A stretch of DNA of 16,890 nucleotides from Candidatus Limnocylindrales bacterium (GTDB lineage Bacteria > Chloroflexota > Limnocylindria > Limnocylindrales > CSP1-4). Below, piece by piece: positions 1 to 5,286 of the stretch; the stretch's first letter is position 1, and each line of letters opens with the position of its first letter. The stretch covers positions 1 to 16,890 of the forward strand of contig JAUSJS010000370.1 in assembly GCA_030647575.1 (NCBI GenBank), in the 5' to 3' direction. Made by a program: the position numbers and the translations under genes. Below the pieces are notes generated by a model. It saw nothing but the letters and a program-made list of their open reading frames with translations, ran no database searches and was not told where the DNA came from.

Positions 1-70
1 GGTCGGCTCAGCGGCGAGTGTAGGTGAACGGCGTCGACGTTTGCGGGGCGGATCGAGTCTCAGCCATCGC

Positions 71-622
71 TCACATCCGGCTTGCTCCGGCGTCGGTTGC
101 GCCCGTGGCTTGCCGGACGGCGGCGCGCAGATCCTTCATGAGGAGAACGAGATGGAGGGGATCCGTGGGTGACGGCTCGAAGCCTGGGTCGATCCGCCGA
201 TAGAACTCGGCTGCCTCGGGTGTCTCGGCGTGGATGAGCAACGCTCGGACGCCGACACGATCGGCGATGGCGGCGGTCTGCAGCAGGGCGTCGCGAACCA
301 GCGCGGACCCGAGACCCCTCCCCTGCTCACCGACGTCCACACCCAGGCGGGTCAGGAGGATGACCGGGATCGGATACCGTCCCAGACCCTTGACGATGCG
401 CGGCGGCACCCGGTCATGTGCGACAGAGCCTGCCGCCAGCGCGTAGTAGCCGACGACCCGTTTGGTACCGGTGCCGCAGACCACGTAGACCTTTGCCGTG
501 TCCGACTGATGGGCCTGGAGTGCGTGACGACGCAACCACGTCGTCTGCGCCTCCGACCCGCAGTCGAATCCCGCCGTTTCGTGGTCGCGCGAGAGCGACT
601 CGACGCGGCCGTACTGGCTCAC
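71..622 (-). CDS. GNAT-family acetyltransferase toxin (TacT-like)
   Basis: The product is 183 residues if it starts at the GTG at 622, which overlaps the antitoxin stop codon as GTGA. The open frame runs further upstream, but only inside the antitoxin gene, so 622 is preferred. Seen: a GNAT acetyl-CoA loop with QGRGLGSAL at residues 100-108, preceded by the strand LLTRLGVDV, and an EFYRRIDPGFEP motif whose Tyr141 sits where TacT-type toxins carry the catalytic tyrosine. Known for the family: such toxins acetylate the amino group of charged aminoacyl-tRNA and block translation. The DUF1778 antitoxin immediately upstream makes the toxin reading much stronger than that of a general N-acetyltransferase. 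The last ~20 residues are Ala/Thr-rich and probably a disordered tail. The target tRNA cannot be inferred. Confidence 0.88.
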   Translation of the reverse strand: MSQYGRVESLSRDHETAGFDCGSEAQTTWLRRHALQAHQSDTAKVYVVCGTGTKRVVGYYALAAGSVAHDRVPPRIVKGLGRYPIPVILLTRLGVDVGEQGRGLGSALVRDALLQTAAIADRVGVRALLIHAETPEAAEFYRRIDPGFEPSPTDPLHLVLLMKDLRAAVRQATGATDAGASRM

Positions 623-909
623 GCCTCGTCGAGCACACTCGGTCTGGCGAGGAAGGCGGCGAGCCCGGGCATCGGCCGAGCATCGCGCTCGAGCAACTCG
701 GTGAAAGCGTCCCATCGATCGTCGGGAAGGACGAACGACGTGCGGTCCGCCAGCACCTCGCGCGCGGCCTCTGTCGCGTGCGTGAGCACGAAGGCGCTGA
801 CGCTCATCGAGGTTGCTGCCGCGGCTTCGTCGAGCAGGCGGCGGTTTGCCGGTTCGAGACGTAGCTCCAGCCGGTCATCCTTGCGCCGCGTCGATCGATC
901 GAGAGTCAT
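619..909 (-). CDS. DUF1778 ribbon-helix-helix antitoxin (TacA-like)
   Basis: 96 residues. Residues 13-46 (LELRLEPANRRLLDEAAAAT, then SMSVSAFVLTHATEAAR) form a DUF1778-type ribbon-helix-helix DNA-binding domain. The C-terminal part (FVLPDDRWDAFTELLER and the following Pro-rich segment) matches the toxin-wrapping tail of TacA proteins. It is the first gene of the pair and its TGA overlaps the toxin GTG. AAGGA lies about 9 bases before the ATG at 909. A promoter and a perfect inverted repeat lie directly upstream, consistent with autorepression by the antitoxin or the toxin-antitoxin complex, as known for this family. Confidence 0.9.
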   Translation of the reverse strand: MTLDRSTRRKDDRLELRLEPANRRLLDEAAAATSMSVSAFVLTHATEAAREVLADRTSFVLPDDRWDAFTELLERDARPMPGLAAFLARPSVLDEA

Positions 910-920
910 TGGCCAGGTCC

Positions 921-1151
921 TTAGGTGGTACGGACAATATCCGTACTGTATCGCGCGATCCCACGGGCGTCAATGGTGTCGCGATACGCGCGCAGCTGCT
1001 CGGTCTGGCGGCCCTCGCTCTCGGCGCGGAGCTCCTCGACGAGCGTGAGCGGGTCGATCGTCTCGAGCTCAGCGGTCGGGATGTTCGGGCGGGTCTCCGA
1101 CGGGTGGGTCGTGGCGCGGACGATGGTCTTGGGCTTCATCTTCTCAGGCAC
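921..1151 (-). CDS. Small ORF, possible N-terminal remnant of an adenine-specific DNA methyltransferase
   Basis: 76 residues from a GTG at 1151 preceded by GAGGTG at good ribosome-binding spacing. It starts MPEKMKPKTI and continues ATTHPSETRPNIPTAEL, which resembles from memory the conserved N-terminal 'HKDxRxNIPTEEL' stretch of adenine-specific (type III-like) methyltransferases. The rest is acidic and helical (VEELRAESEGRQTEQLRAYRD) and matches nothing I recognise. No methylase catalytic motif is present, so a truncated remnant or an independent small protein are both possible. Its 3' end contains the promoter and operator of the TacA/TacT-like operon and its stop is 11 bases before that ATG. 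The first 7 codons and leader are nearly repeated at 15295-15323. Confidence 0.45.
   Translation of the reverse strand: MPEKMKPKTIVRATTHPSETRPNIPTAELETIDPLTLVEELRAESEGRQTEQLRAYRDTIDARGIARYSTDIVRTT
928..946. promoter_or_regulatory. Inverted-repeat operator of the TacA/TacT-like operon
   Basis: GTACGGA (928-934) and TCCGTAC (940-946) form a perfect 7+7 inverted repeat around a 5-base AT-rich centre. It touches the end of the -10 box and covers the expected transcription start, so a bound RHH antitoxin would block the promoter. The operator role is inferred from position and symmetry. Confidence 0.65.
945..973 (-). promoter_or_regulatory. Promoter of the TacA/TacT-like operon
   Basis: Reading the minus strand, a -35 box TTGACG (973-968) is followed by a 17-base spacer and a -10 box TACAGT (950-945). 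Transcription would start near 938, about 28 bases before the antitoxin ATG at 909. The -35 matches consensus at five of six positions. The promoter lies inside the small upstream ORF (921-1151). Confidence 0.65.
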
Positions 1152-1159
1152 GGCTCACC
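1131..1159. repeat. 29-bp near-perfect repeat, copy 1 (copy 2 at 15295-15323)
   Basis: See copy 2 for the match. This copy forms the ribosome-binding site and first 7 codons of the ORF at 921-1151. Confidence 0.65.
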
Positions 1160-1212
1160 TCGCCCTTACCGAGATAAGCGGTGGTGAAGCGACCCCGCGC
1201 ATGATCACGCCC

Positions 1213-1228
1213 CGCCGATCGTTCGGCG
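1213..1228 (+). promoter_or_regulatory. Small hairpin overlapping the DUF4160 ribosome-binding site
   Basis: CGCCGA-TCGT-TCGGCG is a perfect 6-bp stem with a 4-base loop. Its right arm includes the start of the GGCGAGG that serves as the Shine-Dalgarno sequence for the GTG at 1237. It could act as an operator in DNA or as a translation-damping hairpin in RNA. Its function is inferred from location only. Confidence 0.35.
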
Positions 1229-1236
1229 AGGTGCGC

Positions 1237-1482
1237 GTGCCCACGGTCCACCGCTTCGGGCCATACCGGTTCTACTTCTGGTCGCACGAGAATCGTCAGA
1301 CCGGTGAGCCTCCTCACATTCACGTGGTCTCGGGCGATGGCGAGGCTTCCTTCTGGCTCTCGCCGGTGGCCGTCCGTGATGCTTGGGACTACACTCCGCG
1401 CGAGATCGAGCGAATCCGCCGTCTTGTCGTTGTGCATCGAGAGGAGATTCTGAGGCGTTGGCATGAGTTCTTCGGCGAGTAG
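1237..1482 (+). CDS. DUF4160 domain protein (toxin-like partner)
   Basis: 81 residues from the GTG at 1237, which has GGCGAGG about 5 bases upstream and gives the usual DUF4160 beginning (MPTVHRFGPYRFYFWS). An ATG at 1201 in the same frame would add 12 residues unlike the family. Seen: EPPHIHV with two conserved histidines, GEASFWLSPV, and a C-terminal helix REEILRRWHEFF, covering the whole domain. DUF4160 proteins are usually encoded next to DUF2442 proteins and are predicted, rather than generally proven, toxin-antitoxin components. Here the DUF2442 gene overlaps the 3' end by 20 bases. No biochemical activity can be assigned. Confidence 0.85.
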   Translation: MPTVHRFGPYRFYFWSHENRQTGEPPHIHVVSGDGEASFWLSPVAVRDAWDYTPREIERIRRLVVVHREEILRRWHEFFGE

Positions 1483-1723
1483 TCCGTCTCTTACACGCCC
1501 CAGGGCAGTTGCCGCCCGACTTGACGCCACGCGTCTCTGGGTGTCGCTCGAGGATGGCCGTGAGGTCGGCGCGCCCCTTGACTGGTTCGACTGGCTCGCA
1601 ACCGCTACGGACGACCAGCGGCACGAGTTCCGGATCGTCGAGGGCGGCGCAGGCATCTGGTGGGAGCAGCTCGAGGACGGCGTGTCGGTCCCCGGCCTGT
1701 TCGGACTACCCGAATACCCCTGA
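1463..1723 (+). CDS. DUF2442 domain protein (antitoxin-like partner)
   Basis: 86 residues from an ATG at 1463 inside the end of the DUF4160 gene. After a Ser-rich start, the DUF2442 pattern is complete: LWVSLEDGREVGAPLDWFDW, an 'AT-x-D-Q-R' turn (TATDDQRHEFRIV), and GAGIWWEQLEDGVSVPGLFG. The family is the regular partner of DUF4160 and is thought to neutralise it. Some DUF2442 proteins carry a DNA-binding helix; none is evident here. The last 18 bases overlap, on the opposite strand, the in-frame end of the cupin gene. Confidence 0.85.
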   Translation: MSSSASSPSLTRPRAVAARLDATRLWVSLEDGREVGAPLDWFDWLATATDDQRHEFRIVEGGAGIWWEQLEDGVSVPGLFGLPEYP

Positions 1724-2227
1724 ACCGCGCGGCTCACGCCAGAGCCTCCGCTGGCCAGGGATCGAGGTGCTTCGCCCTGATGACGTGCTCGGCGTCCCAT
1801 GGGTCGGTGACCTCCAGGAATGCCCAGCGGCCCGAGGCCGCCCCAGATGTTTACGGCTACGGTCCAGAGAGATACCAGCCCAAAGTGGCGGACGTGACCG
1901 GCGCATCGGATCGCTGCCTCGCGTCTCGAGCGGGTTGCGGATGGCATGGGCGATGCCCTTCGGCAGCAGTACGATACCGCCAGTCTCGAGGACCGAGCTG
2001 CTCGTACCGAGCCGGATTTCCAGCGCGCCCTCGAGGACATAGCCAATCTCGTCCTCGCGGCGATGGACGTGGAGCCTGTTTCCCGTCCCCGGGTCGAACG
2101 CCGATTCGAAGAGGTAGTACGCGCCGCCGCTCTGCTTACTTGTGAGCTTGTGCGTGACGCCGAGAAAGTCCAGCACCTTGCCTGAGTGCGGCGGCATGAA
2201 GATGGGTTGGGGATCGTCAGATTTCAC
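1706..2227 (-). CDS. Cupin-domain protein with an aberrant C-terminus
   Basis: The GTG at 2227 is preceded by AGGGAGG at 5-base spacing and lies 13 bases after the DinB gene stop. Residues 1-103 form a clear single cupin barrel: motif 1 with HVHRREDEIGYVLEGALEI (His53, His55, Glu60) and motif 2 with GGIVLLPKGIAHAIRNPL (His94), both with metal-ligand histidines. Such small cupins are often binding or regulatory proteins of unknown substrate. After LETRG, where relatives continue with a short hydrophobic strand, the frame becomes Arg/Ser/Pro-rich and out-of-frame in character to the stop at 1706. A frameshift or rearrangement near 1920 is likely, so the reading frame end is uncertain. Confidence 0.7.
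   Translation of the reverse strand: MKSDDPQPIFMPPHSGKVLDFLGVTHKLTSKQSGGAYYLFESAFDPGTGNRLHVHRREDEIGYVLEGALEIRLGTSSSVLETGGIVLLPKGIAHAIRNPLETRGSDPMRRSRPPLWAGISLDRSRKHLGRPRAAGHSWRSPTHGTPSTSSGRSTSIPGQRRLWREPRGSGVFG
1734..1850 (-). pseudogene. Orphan C-terminal coding fragment
   Basis: In the frame beside the cupin tail, after in-frame stops, a stretch reads GRWAFLEVTDPWDAEHVIRA followed by KHLDPWPAEALA and a TGA at 1734. It has the composition of a real protein end (acidic, Trp/Pro pairs), unlike the other two frames here. No start codon with a plausible ribosome-binding site was found. It may be the true downstream part of the neighbouring gene displaced by a frameshift, or a relic of another gene. 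Family not recognised. Confidence 0.35.
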
Positions 2228-2240
2228 AACCGCCTCCCTC

Positions 2241-3170
2241 TCAACCGGCGGCTTCCCGTGCCGCCCGGACCGCCCGCCTGGCCTCGGCGACGCCCTGGAC
2301 GACGCGGTCGACCGCATCGTCGACGCCCTGGTGCCCGAAAACGACCGCCTCGGCACGGCCATAGGCCGCAAGCACGTGGCGAACGAGCCGCGCTGGCTCG
2401 TTCGGCTCGTGACCGAGCATGGCGAGGGTCTTCTCGACCTGGATCGCGTGCTCGCGAATGTGGGAAGCCCAGCGCCCGAGGCGGAAGCCGACCGTGACCG
2501 GGAAGCCGGACCAGCGGCTCCCGAGGGCGAGTCGATCGTCCGGCAGGCCGGCGAGCCGTTCCGCGCTCAGGTCGACAATCGCGTCCAGCCTCGTGCGCAG
2601 GTCGTCGATGCCTCCTGCTGCTTCGGCCGTTACTTCGTCGGGCATGGCGGCCCAGAGTGAATCGGGCGCGCCAGTCGGTAGTCCGGGATCCTTCAGGTCG
2701 TAACCCTGCGCCTGCCACCAGGCCGTGCCCCAGCCGTACCCACGCTGGCTGGCGATGATGTGGCCAACGACGAGACGGAGCGACCACCCGCCCTCGCGCG
2801 GGTCGGCGTCCAGCAGGTGTTCATCGAGCGGCAGCAGCAGGCCGTGCAGATCCCACCGGGCGGCCGTTGACGGCCCGACGATCAACGCCCCACGTCGCTC
2901 CCCGGGATCCGCAACAGCCGCCGCCGCGCGGGCCTCGATCTCGGCCTGCTCGAGCGCTTCGGCGGCTCGGTAGGCGCCGTAGCGGACCTCCTGTTCGCTG
3001 CCACCGATCCAGGTCCACGGCAGCGTGAGGGCGGCTTCGGGGATGGCGAGCAGGTCGTGCGCAACCTCGATCAGATCGGCCCGGGCACCCGCGAGCGCCA
3101 AGGGTAGCGGTCGCGCGAGCGATGGGTCCGTGTGCTCGAGGAGCGGCTCGTTGAGCGTCTCGTTGGTCAT
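2241..3170 (-). CDS. DinB-family protein (four-helix metal-dependent fold)
   Basis: 309 residues from an ATG at 3170. Seen: an N-terminal helical region, then a DinB-type core with the presumed metal ligands His137 (LRLVVGHIIASQRGYGW) and His237 and His241 (ASHIREHAIQVEKTL). This spacing fits the DinB / mycothiol-dependent maleylpyruvate isomerase superfamily, many of whose members are thiol-dependent transferases or isomerases or have no known substrate. The typical MSWxxxHL signature is partly kept. There is no strong Shine-Dalgarno; TACTCT lies 8 bases before the ATG, so a leaderless transcript is possible. It sits 33 bases after the upstream minus-strand gene and 13 before the cupin, suggesting one transcription unit. 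Confidence 0.8.
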   Translation of the reverse strand: MTNETLNEPLLEHTDPSLARPLPLALAGARADLIEVAHDLLAIPEAALTLPWTWIGGSEQEVRYGAYRAAEALEQAEIEARAAAAVADPGERRGALIVGPSTAARWDLHGLLLPLDEHLLDADPREGGWSLRLVVGHIIASQRGYGWGTAWWQAQGYDLKDPGLPTGAPDSLWAAMPDEVTAEAAGGIDDLRTRLDAIVDLSAERLAGLPDDRLALGSRWSGFPVTVGFRLGRWASHIREHAIQVEKTLAMLGHEPNEPARLVRHVLAAYGRAEAVVFGHQGVDDAVDRVVQGVAEARRAVRAAREAAG

Positions 3171-3203
3171 CTGCCCAGAGTAGGGGCTCAGGGCGCCGGT
3201 TGG

Positions 3204-3638
3204 TCAGGTCTCCAGGAACTTGCGCTCCAGGTCGGCGAAGAACCCGTGGGCCAGCAGTCCGAAGTCCTCCTCGCGTACCGCGATCTCGTCCCCGACCCGG
3301 TACTTCAGGACCGACTTCGCCGGATCCATCCTGATGGTCTTGTCGGCAGCCATCGTGCCACCATTGCTCAGCATCGAGGTGCACAGCACGCGGACCTCGT
3401 TGAGCGGATTGCCGTCCTTCCGCTCGATGGTCCGGCTCCGGTTCATGAAGGAATTCTCCAGCACCTGCACCAGGTTGTTGAAGAACACTGGCTCGAACGC
3501 GCGGATCGCGGCGTCGAACTCCGTCCCGCTGGCGCCCGAAAGGTTCGCGCCTGCGGTGACCACGCGCCTGTACGCGGCTACATGGTCGTCGATCTGCGCG
3601 CGACACGCGTCGATGTATTCCTGGCTGTAGTTGTTCAT
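3204..3638 (-). CDS. Conserved protein of unknown function
   Basis: 144 residues from an ATG at 3638. The frame is open further upstream, but that part is Arg/Ser-rich and non-coding in character. Soluble, mixed alpha/beta, no signal peptide. Distinctive segments are FEPVFFNNLVQVLENSFMNR, KDGNPLNEVRVLCTSML, and GDEIAVREEDFGLLAHGFFA near the C-terminus. I recall similar hypothetical proteins in high-GC bacteria but know of no function. The KDGNPLNEVR block and the conserved acidic/Asn residues could be a ligand site. First gene of a probable three-gene minus-strand unit with the DinB and cupin genes. Confidence 0.8.
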   Translation of the reverse strand: MNNYSQEYIDACRAQIDDHVAAYRRVVTAGANLSGASGTEFDAAIRAFEPVFFNNLVQVLENSFMNRSRTIERKDGNPLNEVRVLCTSMLSNGGTMAADKTIRMDPAKSVLKYRVGDEIAVREEDFGLLAHGFFADLERKFLET

Positions 3639-3664
3639 GCAGAGCACAGTGCATCGTCCTCTTC

Positions 3665-3678
3665 GGTTGGTTCCAACC
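3665..3678. promoter_or_regulatory. Inverted repeat upstream of the 3638 gene
   Basis: GGTTGG-TT-CCAACC is a perfect 6+6 inverted repeat 27 bases before the ATG at 3638. On the minus strand TTGGAA within it is followed 17 bases later by TGCACT, which ends 9 bases before the ATG, so the repeat could be an operator over a -35 box. The rest of the 3639-3916 divergent intergenic region holds short GGCT direct repeats near 3752 and a GGAGGAGGGAGGG ribosome-binding site for the 3917 gene, and nothing else recognised. Confidence 0.35.
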
Positions 3679-3916
3679 CATTGTGCCTCGGCAGCCAGGC
3701 GTTGGAATCCTCGGAAGGGTGCGGTTAACCCCACCCTGAAGATGCCGGGTGGCTGGCTGGCTGAAGGGTTTCGGCGCTCGTAGCGTAGGCACATCAGGCA
3801 CGAACAGGACCGATCGGGTTGACCGAACCGGCCGGCGTGCCGGGAGTGCGCTCGAACGAGCGTCAACGCCGTCGCGACTCGCGTGAGATCGTGGTGGGAG
3901 GAGGGAGGGAACACCG

Positions 3917-4813
3917 ATGCTGGTCAACCGTAGATTCCTGTATTTGGGCGTCTTCCTGGTCGCCATTGGTGGCGTCCTCGTTGTCGCCGACCTGGTCGGC
4001 GTCGATGCAACGACGCTTCGCGACACCCTGCAGCTGTGGCCGCTCGCCATCATCGCGATCGGGCTGGGTCTCGCCCTCCGTCGGACGCGCTTCAGCTTGC
4101 CCGGAGGCATGCTCGCCGCCGCGGTCCCTGGCCTCCTTCTGGGCGGCGGGTTCGCCCTCGTGCCGCGGCTCGTTGCAGATTGCGGTGCCGGTGGCGCGCC
4201 GTCCACCGTGACGACCGAACAGGGCGTCTTCGATGGCCCGGCGCGGGTCTCCGTGGCGACCGGGTGCGGCTCCCTCGTCGTGAGCACCGCGCCCGGCAGC
4301 GGGTGGCGCCTCGAGGGTGGCGACGCCGAGGGCCGAGCGCCGATCGTCGACGCCTCGGCACGATCGCTATCGATCGACGCCGGCGGACGTGGGCGCTGGT
4401 ACCGGTTCGACACCGACCGCGACACCTGGCGCCTAACGCTGCCGACGTCGGCGATCGAGGACCTGTCCTTGGTCGTGAACGCCGGGAGCACCACCGTCGA
4501 CCTCTCCGAGGCCTCGGTGGCGAGCCTGTCGGGCACTGTGAACGCCGGGATGCTCTCCTTCCGGCTGGCCCCTGCCGATGTCGTCGGCTCCCTTGAGGTC
4601 AATGCCGGGGCGCTCGAGGTGTGCGTCCCTGGAGAGGTGGGCCTGCGCGTCCGTCACGATGGTGCCCTGAGCGGGATCTCAATCAACGGGTTGCATCAGA
4701 CCGGCACCGACTGGCAGAGCCCGAACTACGCCTCGGCGACCCACCATGCCGATCTGAACATCGACGTGAATCTCGGTAGTGTCGAGATCAATCCGAACGG
4801 AGGATGCAAGTGA
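3917..4813 (+). CDS. LiaF-like / DUF5668-type membrane protein with beta-repeat exterior domain
   Basis: 298 residues, ATG preceded by a GGAGGAGGGAGGG ribosome-binding site. Seen: three hydrophobic segments at about 8-27, 40-54 and 62-82 with short charged loops (the DUF5668/LiaF membrane module), followed by a ~210-residue Gly/Thr-rich beta-strand domain. This domain carries a ladder of VNAG turns at 187-190, 208-211 and 228-231 and VNLG at 284, typical of DUF4097 / LiaF C-terminal beta-solenoids. In LiaFSR-like systems LiaF proteins restrain the sensor kinase until envelope damage occurs. The next genes are a PspC protein and a sensor kinase, so a signalling accessory at the membrane is the best reading. 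It is followed by the PspC gene with a 4-base overlap (GTGA). Confidence 0.82.
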   Translation: MLVNRRFLYLGVFLVAIGGVLVVADLVGVDATTLRDTLQLWPLAIIAIGLGLALRRTRFSLPGGMLAAAVPGLLLGGGFALVPRLVADCGAGGAPSTVTTEQGVFDGPARVSVATGCGSLVVSTAPGSGWRLEGGDAEGRAPIVDASARSLSIDAGGRGRWYRFDTDRDTWRLTLPTSAIEDLSLVVNAGSTTVDLSEASVASLSGTVNAGMLSFRLAPADVVGSLEVNAGALEVCVPGEVGLRVRHDGALSGISINGLHQTGTDWQSPNYASATHHADLNIDVNLGSVEINPNGGCK

Positions 4814-5286
4814 ACCGCCGTCTCTATCGTTGCCGCCACGACCGCAAGCTCGCCGGTGTGGCCTCGGGTATCGCCGAGTATTTCGACATCGACCCGACGA
4901 TTGTCCGGGTGCTCTGGGTTCTGTCCGTCTTCTTCGGCGGCCTGGGCCTGTTCGCGTATATCGTCATGGCGATCATCATGCCGCTCGAGCCGGAGGAGGG
5001 ACTCGCGGTGAGCGCTCCGGCCGGTGATCCGAGCGGCGAGGCGCCCGTCCCGTCCCCCACCGGCTGGCACTCGACGCCGGCTACCCACCGTCACGCAAGT
5101 CGCGACAATGGCCGCCTTGTGACGTTCCTTGGCATCGCCCTGATCTTGTTCGGTGCCATCGCCCTCGTCGATGCGTTCCTGCCGGCGTGGGCGGACGGCG
5201 GGCGGTTCATCTGGCCCGCGTTCATCCTCGGCATCGGGGCCCTCCTGGTGGCGAGCGCGGTGCGGCGCGAACCGACGCCACCGTGA
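4810..5286 (+). CDS. PspC-domain membrane protein
   Basis: 158 residues from the GTG at 4810, chosen over the ATG at 4804 because GGAGG (4800-4804) is 6 bases from the GTG but abuts the ATG, and because MNRRLYRCRHDRKLAGVASG is the standard PspC beginning. Seen: a PspC domain at 1-60 (IAEYFDIDPTIVRVLWVLSV, FFGGLGLFAYIVMAIIMPLE), a Pro/Ser-rich linker at 65-100, and a second membrane module with two helices at about 103-122 and 132-150 resembling DUF5668. PspC proteins bind PspA or regulate envelope-stress kinases. It overlaps both neighbours by 4 bases, so tight co-expression with the LiaF-like protein and kinase is expected. Confidence 0.9.
   Translation: MNRRLYRCRHDRKLAGVASGIAEYFDIDPTIVRVLWVLSVFFGGLGLFAYIVMAIIMPLEPEEGLAVSAPAGDPSGEAPVPSPTGWHSTPATHRHASRDNGRLVTFLGIALILFGAIALVDAFLPAWADGGRFIWPAFILGIGALLVASAVRREPTPP

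Noticed and set aside
925..1236. Long plus-strand N-terminal extension of the DUF4160 gene
   Set aside because: It is antisense to the 921-1151 ORF, unlike any DUF4160 N-terminus, and a good ribosome-binding site points to the GTG at 1237.
1144..2046. Long minus-strand ORF across DUF4160/DUF2442 and the cupin tail
   Set aside because: Arg/Ser/Pro-rich shadow frame of GC-rich DNA with no domain. Only the neighbouring frame at 1734-1850 looks coding.
3639..3914. Extended N-terminus for the 3204-3638 protein
   Set aside because: The extra 92 codons are Arg/Ser/Cys-rich and cover the intergenic promoter region; the MNNYSQEY start is the natural one.
2821..4602. 593-codon minus-strand ORF over the LiaF-like gene
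   Set aside because: Shadow of genes with full domains on other frames; low-complexity Arg/Pro/Ser composition.
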